Positions 1 to 14,400 of a stretch of DNA of 64,000 nucleotides are shown piece after piece. Every line of letters begins with the position of its first letter. Within the stretch, counting starts at the first letter, position 1. This DNA comes from Marsupella aquatica (lineage: Eukaryota > Marchantiophyta), in NCBI GenBank assembly GCA_973895155.1, contig OZ316893.1:8804001-8868000 (forward strand), written 5' to 3'. Made by a program: the position numbers and the translations under genes. The notes under the pieces are model-generated. The model searched no databases. It worked only from the letters and a program-made list of their open reading frames with translations, and was not told the origin of the DNA.

Positions 1-132
1 ACTAAACATGACTAGAAATTTTAAAGTGTTTAGAACATTTAAAACTGTCTAAACATTTGGTATTTTTGAATTAGATATGATTATAATATAAAATATTGAA
101 AATTGTTCAAAAAACCTAGTCATAGATTGAAA

Positions 133-285
133 GAAATAGAATCAACAAAATTACTGCAAAAAATAAGTTGCCTCAGATTGAAGTACACCAATGGACAGGG
201 AGATTGGTGGTCTAATATGAGACAACTTATGGTCACCTAATCTGAGACAACTTATTTTTGCAATAATTATTGTTGATTCTATTTC
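133..285. mobile_element. Hairpin (MITE-like) element with ~47-bp inverted arms
   Basis: The left arm (133-180, beginning GAAATAGAATCAACA) is nearly the reverse complement of the right arm (239-285, ending TTGATTCTATTTC). The arms differ at only a few positions, and the loop is about 58 bp. The motif TAAGTTGTCTCA recurs in the loop, so the hairpin may itself derive from a tandem or nested copy. There is no coding capacity. I could not define a target duplication with confidence, so the superfamily is open. Confidence 0.55.
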
Positions 286-426
286 CTCGAACTCCGCCCA
301 AGTTTTCTGAATAATTTTAAATACCCTCAATAATTTCATATCCTGATCAAGTTCACTCCTAGATAACACCATTTCCCTTAACCCAAAAGCTCATCATTTC
401 TCCAGGATCCAAAAGCTCAGTCATAG

Positions 427-870
427 CTCATCAAGCATGTCATGCACTATTATATCTATGTACTAGAATTTAGTGGTTACACTATTACATCTATATACTA
501 CAACTGGACCTGGAGAAACTCAGACATATATGGAAGCAGAAACTCAGTCTTCAAGCATGCCAAACAAGCACTATTCTATCTATGTATAAGGTAATTATCT
601 ACCTGTATCCTACATACAGTCATCCAAGCATGCCATGCGCTATTCTATCTATGTATAATTTAATTGTCTATCTATATCCTGCAACGTGATTATCTAGTCA
701 TCAAGCATGCTATGCACTATTCTATTCTATCTATATATAACTTAATTATCTACCTATATCCTGCAACGTGTTTATGTACCTGTATCCTACAGAGGTCATC
801 AAGCATGCCATGCACTATTATATCTATCTATAACGTAATTATCTATCAGTCTATATCCTGCACAGAGAAG
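427..870. repeat. Degenerate tandem repeat, ~70-98 bp unit, about five copies
   Basis: Units begin with TCATCAAGCATGCCATGCAC, continue with an AT-rich TATCTATGTATAA stretch and TTAATTATCTACCTATATCC, and end CTGCAACGTG. Starts are near 427, 550, 619, 697 and 795. Unit length varies through small indels and an internal partial duplication. No gene overlaps it. Confidence 0.6.
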
Positions 871-875
871 CACAG

Positions 876-3800
876 GCATGAACGACCGCCTGTAGCAACG
901 CTAGCTACAGTCCTGGCCCAGTGGGGATGTGGGTCTTTTCGAAGCAACGGTGTACGTTGTTCTGTCTGACGCCAGGGTGGTTGGTTGCGCATGCCTCGGA
1001 GGCGATGGTTCAGGTGAAGTGAGAGGAGGTGGGGTGGAGTGAGGCGGGAACTGTGAACGGCTCCTACTGTAGAACTCTCCAGATCCACGGCTTGTTAGCC
1101 AGCAAGTTTCATAAGCGAACCGAACAAATTATAGGATCCGCTCAGGTTCCGAGAGAAAAATTAAATTACTTCACTATGGGGTCCACATATATATAGTCCG
1201 TCGTTTCAAGACAATTAAAATCACATAAACAAATGCTCTATGGATTTATTTATTCTTCTCGAGTGCCGAGTCTGCGGCCTGTCGAAAGTGAGGTTCTGGA
1301 GTTACCCCAGTATCCAACCCAAGAGAACTCCCGGACATTAGAAGGCAGCATGGAAGCCACAACAAGTGCTATACAACTTACTGTGCGAAACGTGAATCAA
1401 TCCGGACGTTATGATATGAGTTGATGGTCTGGGTAGCGACCATATAGTGATCTAAGAATGCCCTAGTTTGTACCGTGGCTCGAGGCAGCACGGGATCGTT
1501 GAGGGGTCACCTTAACTTAACAGCAGGTGGTACAACACAAACTTGTCCCCTAACGCAGTCTGACCAATATGCAGATCATCGCTACTGTACTGATCGCGAA
1601 TTCATCATTCTCCACCCTGAATCGGGTGTTAAAAGCATCTACTGTACTTCGTTGCGTCCAGCCGACCTAGGAAATCACATCGTAGCTAATACCTGAAGCA
1701 AATTTGTTGAAGTGTCCAAATAGAGATATATAAGCGCTCTTCTCCTCACAGACCCCTAGCTTCCTGCAATTTGACAATAGCTCCGTTACGATACTTGTCT
1801 TGTGGGCAAGCTAATCATTTTGTACAACAGGCAGGGGGTATTATGGATCACAGTGACAATGGACAAAACGCCCAACCTAACGCCCAACCTGGAGACAGGG
1901 TCCCAATGGCAAATCAACCCAACAAAGAAGAAGAAGGGAAGAAGGGAAGAAGAAGGGGAAGGGACTCAAGAAGACCAAAGAGGTACAACAAGCCGTGCAA
2001 TCCCCCACAACAACAAAGGAACAAAGACAAAACAAAAACAGGCCGGGCGTATTCCTTGAGTGGTGGGCCGATCCAGTGTGACGGTTGCTCCAGTTTAGGG
2101 TTTAGGGTTTCGATTCTCGAGGAGGAGCTGGAGCAGATTGCATTGCAATCCACGACTTAGTATACGGCATAAACTGGTCTAGTTCGAACTCTGGAGCAGA
2201 CAGTTACTGTATCTGAGGCATATCTGAGGCATGGCATTGAAACAGCCATGTCATTGAATCCAGCATAGTATTCGGTTAGATTTTCCTCAAGTTGCAGTCT
2301 GCCCTGCCCTGCCTAATCTCTATGTAGATATGCAGCCGGAAATAATGTCCAACGTACCTTCTAGGTGAACTGACCAAGCATGCCTGATCATTTGCCAATT
2401 GTCTGGAGATACTGCGCATGTAGAGCAGGTCTATGGTGATAATCAGTACATGCGAAATCTCCATCGTCGTCATTGTACAATCCTACCTGCCATTCTGAAT
2501 CCTTGGTATCATGGGGTTTCGATATTGGAGAGCCGCATGAGCTCTCAATCTTTCATTGATATCTTTTAAGATTTCAATCGCTTTAGCCAGGCTGTACCTA
2601 TCAGGATCTACTATCTGACGAACGTATGTAGACCCATTGCTCAAATCAACTGTTCAACTGGATCCTTCATCAAGTCCTTCCATCATTCACGCCGAAACCA
2701 TATACACGATCCATTCGAAGTTTTCAAGTTAGTAGACTTTTGCGCACTACCATACTACTTTATGACAGTAACGCAGGGAGAAAGTTCGATTCGAAATAAT
2801 GATCAACCACATCTGCGCTGCTGACCCGTGAGGCCGCTTTTTCCTTTTTGTGGAGCAGGACACGAGATCTAGAGTACTGCCAGAATCCAGCACATGGTAG
2901 GCTAAAAGGTCTACTCACAGTTAGCCTCGTCGTCCAAAACCTATTTCACGGATCCGGCTGGCCGAATTGAGGGAGGACTACAAGATCGTATGAGATTCTA
3001 AATCAATCAATACTGTCCCGAAACGAAGGTAGCTAGCAGTTGAGCGGCTCAAAGCGGATGTGGCAATCATACGTATCAACCCTGGAGCTTGCAGATTGGA
3101 AGGATTCATCACTGTTCGTCAAACGCGAGCATCTAAGCTAGAGTTGATCTTCTGAATGAGTCAGTGTACTTCATTATCCAGGACAGGAACATGGAGTACA
3201 GGACCCAACTTCGAGGTCTAGCTAGAGGTACCGGATCATACGTAAGCAACTGAGTTGCAACGAGAAAGATGACCATGACGACCTGATTACTCCAACGACA
3301 GGCACCTACATATCATGGACAGCAAGAGAGAAGGGGAAGAGGAGCAAACGAAATATCTAAATCATTCACAGGTGTATGGTCTCCTTCACTTCTGAGTAAA
3401 ACTTCCTGTTCGATACAAAACAGAAAAATCTATAAATCAATCATGATCACCTGTCTTGATAAGTGAGTAAGCTACAGCAGCTTCTGTAACCACTCAGAAT
3501 CTCTCGATTAGATTACTCCTGCACATTGCACACTCAGCTATTCTCGAAGAGTGTCTGCATGCCATCTGATGAGCTGTCTATACCGAGCTTCAGTCTAGTA
3601 CTAGTTACGCGTAGGTACAGGAAGGGCACTCGCAGTCCCTGTCTGTCTGTCGGAGGGTCAGTCAGTCACGGGCGCACCATCCGATGGTACCTGTAGTGTT
3701 TGTCGACGAAGGATGCAATTGCGTCGATCTGAACAAAGGCGTTTCGAAACAAGATGTCCGTTCCCGAGCCTCAACTCGCATTCAGCACGAACGCCCTAGC

Positions 3801-6800
3801 CTCGATCCGTGTACAACTCTGCAGCAGCAGCAGCAGCTGCCATCCAATCGATCGAGCGATCATCCTATCGGCTGCCAAATCAATTACAGGCATTGTGTGA
3901 GTGAATGAGGAAAGTACGTTGATCTCTCTCTATATATAGCCTTGAAGTCCAGTACCACGTTGGCAATGGAGGAGAAAGGAGCTAGGGCTTCGTCAACTGA
4001 TGCCGCATCCATCGATTTTCGGAAAGAATCGCCCACAAAGGAAGGATTCATTGAGCGGGCGAGTTCTCCAACAACGGAACGATGCACAAGTCCAGGGTAC
4101 AGTGGGTACAATTATACAGTTAGATCTTGTACTATGCCCGTATACTCGCCCGCCGACTCCTCCTCCACCTGCACTCAGCAGCTAGCAAGTTTCCCACTAG
4201 GCAGAGATCACTGTATCACCTGTATGGCACCTGGAATTGAGAGCTGTAGACATTACCTCTGACCACGGTGTCGAGCAGAAGCTATTTGAAAGATTCACGG
4301 CTAACTTAGTTTCTCTTTGAAAGGAAATTTGCTTCTCCAGAGAAACCCCCAAAATGATGTTCCTATGGACTAAGCATAGAACCCGCAGACGTGACACCTT
4401 TTACACGACTCCTTGACACCCTTCTAGATCAGCAAAAAGTTTGACCTTCAGATTATCTTCTTCATATCCCACAGAATAATGTCTTCTTGGGGTAGTTAGA
4501 AGCCACCTTGGGGTAGTTAGAAGCCACTTGGAAAGATCTTTCCCACCAGTGGAATATCGCTAGACAGTTTTGACTTCAATGGTCATTTTACTCAAAGACA
4601 AAACCCAGATGAAAACATTTTCCATGGGGCTGCACACAGTAACACACATTCGGAGGTCCGTGACCAAAGACAATAATAATAACACGTTGCCCAAGAACAA
4701 AAAACAGGACGACATGATCGATAAACCGGGGAGACCAAAGAGTCTACCAAATATCAGGTAGCTAACGTGTCACGCTATATATATTGTCATGCTATGTTCT
4801 TGTCCTCTAAGCACACTAATAATGATCACATTATTCCCAATTTTCCTACTTACAATACAGGGTTAGGGAACACACATTCAAGACGGATCATGAATCTCAT
4901 GGAAAGACTTTCCATGGGCTGCTCATGCGTCCTCGAGCATTCGTTTTTTCATTTTTGATATTCGTGGACCTTGCCCTTTGCATGGGAGACATGGCCCCTC
5001 TGAATCGGCACATAATTTTGGCTGCTTCCCCACGTGTACCACCTGAGGAATTCGAGGACTCTGGGCTCAAGGAGGATTCATGATTTGGAGCTAGGCGGGT
5101 TTGGAGGTATGAAGAAGTCCAGAATTTCCTCGAAGAGGTCAAAAATTATTACTTGCAGATGAAGTAATCTACAGTTTAGGACTCCTTATTCATGTGGATT
5201 GTTGGGGGTTGGAATATATCTACTGTAGTAAGCCCTGGCCCAAAGGATTTCTCAAGGGGAGGTGTCTATATTTGTCGTTCAAGGAATGTAACATCTGAAA
5301 GGAATTTGGGCATGAATGACATCATGTTTTTGTCCCTTCTCGCGAGTGACTTGAAAAGTGCGTTGGATTTGGTTGATCTCCTTGTTTTTCTACTCTTGTT
5401 GTTGAATGTCCTTGTTTTCCATCAGAGTCATCATGCTGGTAATGATTCTCAGATTGGAATCCACATCGGATGGTTGTTTTTACTTTGGTACACATTTGAC
5501 AGAGAACTCAGATGGACGGTCTATGCAACCGAAATGGAAAGTCCCAAAAGTGTCACGTTTATTGAAATATTGCTTTTCCTTTGTATTATGAATGCTCATT
5601 CTTTTGATATCAAAAGTTGTTTAGTCCATCATCAAGACATGGTGGTCCATCTAGGCATTAGTTTAGTATTACTTTTACTTCACTGTGCCCGATGAAATTA
5701 TTTCTTATGGTTCACATGAAAAGCCTGTATGAAAAGTTGTGGGCAAAAATGGTCATTCAGATATATTATGGTTCACTGTAAGAAAATTTATGTTCCACCC
5801 AAAGCAAAATCAGGTTTAAACGGATTGGTTTATTCACTCAGCTCAGGTGCCAAAAGGCCAGAATCTTTACCCCACTAGTCTACTCTTAGTTGGGAAACTG
5901 TTCACTCGTAGAAAATTCATTGAGGGGCACACACAAAACAGAAAATAATCAACAGAAACTTTAATTATGTTTATGGGATTGAGGGTGTTGTAAGAATTCA
6001 AATTTCTATTATATTCAAATTCCTGCTAGATGCGAAGCTGAAACCAAAAACCAATGAAGAGAAAAATGAACACAACAAATTTAAGGGCTCTACTGTAAGC
6101 TAGGCAAAAGTAGGCCAGCAACAACAGGCAGCTTGGTACATTTGCAATCTAACTATACTACACCTGACACTATACTCATCCAACTGTTATAAGTGAAGCG
6201 GGAATTTAACAAGACATAGCATTTACAGGGGTGGTCGAGGGGTAATCAACACACAAATGGGGGTAAGTGGGGAAAACATCAGCCGCTTGATTAATGAGAG
6301 TTTTTGGACTCTATGCTGTGGGGATCAATCAAAGGGATTCATATACAAGCCAAAACACCAAAAACTGTCCTGCAGGCCCAAGGCGAGTTTAGGATCGTTG
6401 TCTAATCTCCCGTGCTGACTCCAGGCCAATATTGTTGCTCATCCTGCCCATGGTTGTTGCCCATTCGTACTGCCATGGATGAGCCACAGATAGCTAATTA
6501 TCAACTTGACTTCCAAAAGCCATTCATTCCAGCCAACCTTGATTGCTTAAGAAGGTGCAGATGGGGTGTGGCAAGGGGAGTGTATCACAACTGGAGCACT
6601 TCATTCGACCAGAGAGTTATGCCCAACCCAAGTCTAATGCCCCACGTACAGCCAAGATTATAATTATAAATGATCTTCATATAAATTATTAATTGTCACA
6701 CTCTTTACATGACTGTTATTCTAGCAAGGGGCGCAGTTTTGGGGGGAAACAACTATTCCAGGGGCGAAAGTTTTTAGGGCCACTCCTAAGACGTATCCAT

Positions 6801-9800
6801 TATGATGTCTCTTTGTGATCACCGTCTTTTGTGCTAGGTTCCATCAAGAATCTGTTTTGTATGAGACAAGCTACCTTTCGCATTTTTGGGAGGATGGGCA
6901 GAAACTTTTTGTTTTGGGCAGATAGATTCCATGTTGAGTAATATCAAGCTTTTTACTTTTATCTCATGAAGATCTGGGAGGGTTCCTCACTTTTTAGGGT
7001 TCATCTACAGGAGGCATAAAATCATTACTGGACCCCATTTGGGTTCCCTTCATTCCATGATTTTTACCTCTTGACCTGGTCCATCTCCAGGCCCGTCTCC
7101 AGGCCAGTCTCCAGGCTGACCTAGGTGAGTTTATACAATTTATGCACTTTAGTAAGACAGCTGATTTGGGCGATGTTGCAGCATGCTCAAGCTAACCAAT
7201 CCATTGCACTCTGGCATGGATTATTCTTGGATACACAACTAGTCAGTATAACTAAGGCATGAAAGATACCCCCTTGACTGATGGAACACAAACATAAATT
7301 AGGAGTAAAAGACACAAAATTAGGTATTGACACGCAACCAAATCCATATATTCTGATAAAATACCCAGACAACATATAATGTAAAGACAACCTAACTCTG
7401 AAATTTCTGTTTAGCTTCACCCTCCCTAGGATAACTTGCCACTTCCTATGCTCACTATTCTATATGAGCTCTCTAGGTCCCGCTCTAGGTACTTCTATAC
7501 TTCAAACTCCACAGTACTCTATCTACACTCCTGTCTACATTTATTTAGCACAACTTAATGTCTAACCATCCTCTTGTCTCAAGGGTGTTCCGGGTCTAGT
7601 GGTTCCTGCTCCTGGAACCAGCTTCACATGGTCATCGTAACATCACCCAAAAATGAAAATGCTTGGAATCCACTGATCCATGGGACCTAGTTTGGAAAGT
7701 CTGCACTGCAAGCTCTTGCACCCGGCCATATACAGGTGCAACAAGCTTATCAAACAGACCATAGAGATTCAAATATGCTCTCTGGCTCAAGTTTGCAACA
7801 ATCATGGCCCAAATCATGGTTTGAGACCTCCAATGGGACAGGTATGGACCTTCAGTTTTGATTATCCTGGTTCTCCCCTCTATGCATGGACACTCCAACC
7901 CCCATTTCTTTATGCCAAGTGCATGACTGTATGAACTCATGAACTATTGTCTAGCCCCAAGCTAGCCTCAAATGCCCATAATCTCTATATTACAACGTAC
8001 TGCTCAATTTTTTCATGGTTGTTACATAGTTGTCAGGCATTTTATTAGTCTTAGGTCTAGATTTAATTAATTGCTATGTAACTACAGTTAGTCTAATCGT
8101 AGTCTGAAGGTGCTTGGCTAAGGTCAGATCTGTTAGTAGTATATACACTAGCAGTACTTAGTGGGGGGAACATAGGGTCATTGTTACAAAGCCAATTGAG
8201 AGATTGGGACAGCTTAGTCAGTGGAGACTTGATATGACTTAGAGTTCACTAATTAAAGCTCTCTTGTGTTTATGCATGGACGTAGCCTTTGGTGAGGAGA
8301 ACCACATTTCTCTTGTATCAACTACTTGTGTCTGTGTCTGTGTCTGTTGAATGTTGCACTTGTGCATGCAGTCTTTTGAGTACTGGTCATTTACTCAACA
8401 ATATTTGGAAACAAGACAGTTGCTAACTCTTTCCAATTAAATAATGAACACCTCAAATGACCATTAATTTGAGTTTGGCTGTAAACTTTCATCCAGGCTA
8501 GGACGGCTATATTCTGGATCCACTTTTAAGAGGTGGAGGCTCCTGCTAGCTCTAACTTCTTCTCTTTTAATCATGGCTCCATGTGGAGGCTCTTGGTTCA
8601 ATTCTTTCTTGTTTCTCCTGGTCCTACGCACCTATCTCCTGGTTCGTTTTATACAACAAGAGTTGTTGTTGGGTCCTTGTTGTCAATACATAAAATAACC
8701 AAAACAAAAGTTGCCAAAGTGAATTTGTTGCCAAAGCGGGAGTGTTGTCAAATTAAGCAAAGGTAAGTGTTGTCAAAGTGGGAGTGTTATGTACAGGCCG
8801 AATGTCATTAATTAAAGTTGCAAAAGTTCAGTGTATTTTGTGAAGAAAATGGCCAAACAAAAGTTTTCACCCTGGTTAATTTATACAGGGAACAGGATAG
8901 CCAAAGAGAAGTTTTCATTGTCATTACATTTAACCTTGCTACTTGTTGATGCAGCAAGTGATGAAAGCAAAATTCTTTGTGCAGGAAAGATAATCCACGT
9001 TATCTAACTAAGGCAAGGGCAAGTAGTTGACGCAAAAGATTGCAAGGGGAAGAAAGGGATGGAAAGCACAACCAGGTAGGGACAATAGGGGCAAGAGTTG
9101 AAGCAACAGCCAGAGCAACACAATTCAAGGACAGGTTGGCAATTGCATGTGCTTCCAGAAATTTTCACAAACCCCCTTCCCCACCTTTTTCCATTTACTC
9201 CTTTCTTTTCCTTCCCTCCTATCCACCCGCTCTTTTTTTCCTTTATGAGGCAAAGAGCTAGAAAATTCAAAAGAGTTACTAAGAAGAAATTAAAAGAAAA
9301 GAGGAATCAATCCTTAGCCCTCTTTTTTGTCCTCCTACCCCATTGAATGGAATAACTAGAAAACCAAAAAAACTTCCCACCTCCCCACAAACAAAGCAAA
9401 AAACAAATGTCCCTCCACCCCAAAACTCCCCCTATCCTCCTCCAGAAATTTTAAAAACAAAAACATTTTGACACTTCTTCCTGTCCTCACAAATGGCACA
9501 GTACCGGCCTCCCACACACCTAGATACCTACGATTCCTGTGTATTTCATTGTATTGTGCCATCTGTATCCCACTCCTCTTAGTTTTTATTCTCTCTTCCC
9601 AGGGCAGCTCCATTTGCCCCCTAGCCCCCTCCCGCTCCTCTTCCACGTGAGACTTGCTCTCTCCTCCCCATGGCCCCTCTCCTCCCCCAAACTTTTCTCC
9701 TTTCTCATTGTGCACAATGATTTGCCTTCCACAGCCCTGGTGCCTCGTCGACCCCCTCTTCCTTGAGGGTGTCCCACTGCGCTGGTGATGACCGCCCTCC

Positions 9801-11025
9801 AGGCATGCCTTCCTTCCATCCTTCCAATATTAAACAACCTGGAAAAATGAGTAGAAAATGCAGATGGCTAAACACCTGTCTGCCTTTTCCATTTTGTAAA
9901 TAGACCATAGGACAGCAAAAGGCAGGTTTGTTCATTGCAGTCGTTAGAGACAAGGCGAAAGAACAATTTAAAGGGTTGAGGAACCTTATAATACATGAAA
10001 AAGAAAGATTAAATGGGGTGGGGAAAGTAGTAATCAATTCTAAAGAATAAAATTGAAGGAAACACCTTGTCTAAGGAAAATAATAATAATATTAATAAAT
10101 CGAGCAGTGTAATGTGCAATCCCGCCAAAGCTCCTTCTTCTTGTGCTTTCAAACTTGACAGGAGAGAACTAAATTCAGTAATCATTCTCCTCTGTTTTTT
10201 TTTTGGTCTTTGGTGGATTGTCTGCATTGGGGTGTTCAAGGAGGGTCATTGTCTTGGGCTATGTACAGTAAGGTCTTAGTAAATAAGTATTTGTGTAAAT
10301 TGTAGTTGTTCTTGTTATTGAAGTACAAAACTGTGATGGTACAGCTGGTACACCTTATCTTGTTTTACCTCACATAGGTGGGAGGTTTATGCCCTTGGGA
10401 AGAGAATGTGTATGTGGATTTGTCAATTGTACTTTTTATTTTGTTTTTCCTTCACTATATTCCACAGTCTTTTTTTATAGTGCTGGAGGCATGGGGATGG
10501 AGTTGTTTTTGGTATTCATTTGGTTTTGGGTCAAATTCACGGGGCCAAGGTGAATCCTTTCCCACCCTTTCCCACCTGTACTGTTTTTCTTTAGAGGTGA
10601 GGTGAACTTTTCTCTTTCAGTCTGTGGGTGGGTGCCAGGGTGCATGGGGGCCAAGGTGCATGGGGTCCAATTCTTGTGGCCAGGTGATTCAACTTTCCAA
10701 TGCTTTTTTTGGGCCCTCATTGAAAATAGATTTAATTTCTTTGTGGCTCATTTCATTTTCTTTCCATTGCCCAACACATTCTTAATTTGTTTGCATGGAG
10801 TTTTTTTCTTTGCTTAATTTTTAAGCCTTGAGTCCACGGGATTGATGTTCTTTGCAGCCTATTGGTACCAGACATTTTTCCACCCATAGTCTTTTGTATC
10901 AACCTAAACATTCCACATTGACAATACCTTGCACCAAATTGAGGTGGCCATTTTCTTTCCTCAAGGGGGGGACTTGGGGTCACAATAAAAAGGGGGAAAT
11001 GTTCTGGGAGGGGTGGTAGGGGATA
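876..11025. other. Gene-poor stretch without a supported gene
   Basis: I read both strands for conserved motifs and spliceable exons and found no recognisable gene. Short open frames (for example 1842-2160, Lys/Arg-rich; 3966-4262; 5192-5695, hydrophobic) show no family signature. Small features seen are a telomere-like run TTTAGGGTTTAGGG near 2095-2110, a CAG run at 3821-3838, a 22-bp direct duplication containing TTGGGGTAGTTAGAAGCCAC at about 4480-4525, and pyrimidine-rich tracts at 9160-9240 and 9360-9770. The region looks like old decayed repeat DNA. Confidence 0.4.
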
Positions 11026-11030
11026 GAGGA

Positions 11031-11389
11031 TGTTGAGCATAGATGACATTTACAATGATAAGCATGTGACACATCCAACGCACAAGTGATCAACACAAGA
11101 GATACGTGGTTCACCTCCTCGAGGCTACATCCACGGGAACACACAAAGAGCTTTACTGAGTGAACTCTAAGCCCGTCGGCCATATATACCAAGTCTCCAT
11201 AGTGTAAGCTCTTCTTATCTCTCAAGTGCAGTGGCTCTGTATCAATGAGCCTTAGTTCCACTTGTCCTAGCAAGCACTGCTTAGGATATAGTGTGCAACT
11301 TAGTTAACCTAAACACGTCTCCGACTGTAGTTAGCCTAACTACAATTACATGTCATAACCCTAAACATACGTAAGAGTAAATTCCAACA
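11031..11389 (-). mobile_element. Copia-type long terminal repeat (solo or truncated element)
   Basis: Read on the minus strand, the segment starts TGTTGGAATTTAC and ends CTCAACA, giving the TGTTG/CAACA termini of Ty1-copia LTRs. Immediately upstream (11390-11400) is a purine tract AAGGGGGAGAT, the classical polypurine tract preceding a 3' LTR. Internal sequence would therefore lie at higher coordinates. I found no integrase or reverse transcriptase there and no second LTR, so this is a remnant or non-autonomous derivative. Confidence 0.6.
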
Positions 11390-11400
11390 ATCTCCCCCTT

Positions 11401-14400
11401 GACTCTGGTCTAGGAGAGGGTAATACTGCTAACCTATATGATTCCTCAGCATGAAATTTTGGACAAAAAACAAACCGGTTCCCCTCTCTAACTAAAGCAA
11501 ACAGCCGTAACCTAATACATAGGAATCAGGAAAGTGTGATTGTTCACATTTGTTGCTTGTTTGGTCAGTGTGTTCACAACACTTCCTTCCCTCAATCAGT
11601 CTTGCACCTGAATGGCATATCCTTGCATCAAGGGCAAATAAAATCATGTCTCATCAACTTCCTTGTCTCGCCTGTGCTTCTTAGACTTGCCCCAGAATTT
11701 TATGTGCAACATATGGGTATTGCAGGGGCATCAGGCTAGTAACAAATAATACAATAGAGCTAAAGAGGCCTCAACCATATTAATAACACAACTCACCCAT
11801 GATAGCTTGGTTATAGACCTCCATGAGAAGTAACTTGCAAAATTCTGGCAACACATGGGACCACATAAGCAGTTAAGTTTCCATTTCAAACATGAAAGAT
11901 CATGTTTGTAGCAAGAAACAAAACACATTGACATGTCAATGTTTTAACAAGTTACTCTTTCCATTAGATCTGATTGATGAATGCATGTGATCTATTATTT
12001 GCCAGCAAAGAGTACAGATGACAAATGATGTTGCACAACAATCATGGAGCATGCTATCGAATTTAATTTTTAGATTGACAAAGAGATCAGATGTTGATGA
12101 TTAACACTGGCGGTGTGTACTTTAAACCAACTATATTTCAGGAGTTTTGATAATTATTTAATGTTGTTTCTATCATGAACTACAAGCCCGAATGGAATGG
12201 TAGGTTGTCTATGAAGCCCCCATGGACAAACCAAACTTGGATGGACTTGACTCAAACACACATATATGCTTGGATATTATGTTTTACACTTGTGTACAAA
12301 AATACCCTGTCAGATCATCACTTATGTCCAACTATCCAAAAGTACCATGTCAAAGCACCATGTCTATCCATTTTTTGTCCAAGGGTACCATGTACCATCA
12401 TTGATTGCAAGCCTAGTTGTATTCTCTTAATATTCTATTCCCTCAAACTAGTCACTTTAACCATTTTCTTAGAGGTCAATAAAAAACATAAAATATGTAA
12501 GGTATGTTTAGATATTTAACATAGGCCTTATCTGGCCTTTATGGTAAATAAACTTATGTGTAGACTAAGCTCTTCATAATTTACTCATAGCGCCTCAAGT
12601 AGTTTGTTCAATGAGCAAAAGTAAAATTAATTCATGTTTTTGAAGAATATTTTTATGTTTATAGTAGATCGCAAAACTCCCACAAAAGGGGGGAACAAGC
12701 ACCACAATGACCCGTGAACCAATATAACAATTTTCACTAGGGAAGCAGGGGACAAATCTTGATTTTCATAGAGAATTGCTCTTGAGATGGAATACTAGTT
12801 TCCATAGAGTGTTGCCCTTGTGTTAAGGAGGGGTTTGACTTATTTTGTTGCAGCAAAGCTACCTCAGATTTTAATCTAAGAGGGTATTGTTGAGAAATCT
12901 TACTTTTCAGACAGCGCTGCTTTTGTTACAATAAGCACTTTGAGTACTTTGCCATCGCAAAGGTCTCAAAAATTTCAAATGCAGTACTAGCTGTACACCT
13001 AAGTTATTTCATTTCATGCATGTTTTCAGTTCACTTTTAGGTGCACAAAGTCTCTTAACCTAATTAAAATGTAGGTAAACAACTAATGAGAACATTTATT
13101 CCCTAGATTTTCTCATCATGAGATGTAAGATGCTCAGTTTATGTGTCACAGTCCATGGAAATGTTGGGAGACAACCTCCAGGTCCATCCGGGCTTTGGTT
13201 TCTTCTATCATGTTGGAGTAGGTCCTAATGGGTATCAAAATAAGTTTTTAGGAGTAGGTTGATTCTAAACCATTTGAAAACGAGTTTACACTGGGAATCA
13301 AGCATTATCATTAGTGTTTGTTACAATGCCAACAAAATTAAATGGTTATACCTGGGGAATGTAATAAATTAAGAAATGTGAAAATTAAAATGCCAAATAA
13401 CCAAGAGTGGAGGCCAAAAAGTAACTGCTTCTAACCATTTTTTATAATAAATAATTTCCTTGTATCTAATTGATTTAATTAACAAACAACAATTACTAAC
13501 TCTAGCCATTCAAGCTTATTGATCCATGCATTCAATCAATCATCAGTTTGCTAATAAAAAGGATGGTGGACAATGGTGCACAAATTTCACAAGAAAAAGA
13601 TACTTGTTGTACTAGGATTTCTTGGACCATTAGATGAGATCAAATGTTATGTTGATTATAAACAGTGACAGAGTCCACTTTAAGCCAGCGTAGTCTAAGT
13701 CACTTGTTCTTTTAGGGTTTTCATGATATTGTTTCTGTGCTACTAGGGTTAATTAGCTTCCTAAGATGCATCAAAATAGTTTTATAGCCATAATTTTGTT
13801 GTCTCAAGCCTGTTTGGGCTGTGATTTCTTGTGCTGCTACCTTGCTTTGGGACCTACTTTACTTACTTAAATAAATTCTTTAAAAAATGGATCTCCTAAA
13901 ATATTTTGATGACCCACATCAAACCAATCAGATGAAAGAGATTGAAGGGAATTGAGAGAGATAGAATTGGGAACCAGGAAATATAGATGGAAGGTTAGAG
14001 TGGGCTAGAGAGGGAAAAGTTCAATTTGGGGTTAGAGTGGGCCAAGCCTATTTGTCAAGCTAATTCACGAGCTTGATTGTGAGTTCATCTCCCTGATGGT
14101 TGAAATGTTTGAATTGAAATGCCACCAGATGAGATGAAAACCGATGTAACAAGGTACAAAGGAAGTCTGCTCAGTTTACATCTGTGGTGAGACAAAGGGT
14201 GGTGCTTAAAGCAAACGTGGAAAACGACTCAACTACTCTTGTGGGAGAACACATATTAACTATTGGTTTCTTCACAAATTAACATTAAAGGATGGATCCA
14301 CAAACTAAGTCTCCTGGTACCCTGGTTTTTGAATCTGAAGCTTGGATGGACCTCCACATTCTCTGTGAAGCTCAAACGAATCTGAAGCTGTAATGGACTT

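Noticed and set aside
2095-2111. Telomeric repeat tract
   Set aside because: Only two to three TTTAGGG units, here and at 22599; these are telobox-size motifs, not an interstitial telomere.
1842-2160. Basic open frame (KKGRRRGRDSRR)
   Set aside because: Composition follows a purine-rich tract; there is no conserved motif or neighbour support.
3966-4262. Open frame beginning MEEKGARASSTD preceded by TATATATAG
   Set aside because: The TATA-like motif is only about 25 bp before the ATG, no homologous family is recognised, and downstream exons cannot be found.
5192-5695. 167-codon hydrophobic open frame
   Set aside because: No family motif, no splice context, and AT-rich low-complexity leucine runs; likely chance.
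8786-9840. Possible LTR starting TGTTATGTACAGG after AAAGTGGGAG
   Set aside because: The purine tract and TG start are suggestive, but no matching end, second copy or internal retroelement domain was found.
12889-12960. Possible LTR edge TGTTGAGAAATC preceded by AAGAGGGTAT
   Set aside because: Only one boundary is visible, without a terminal CA partner or target duplication.
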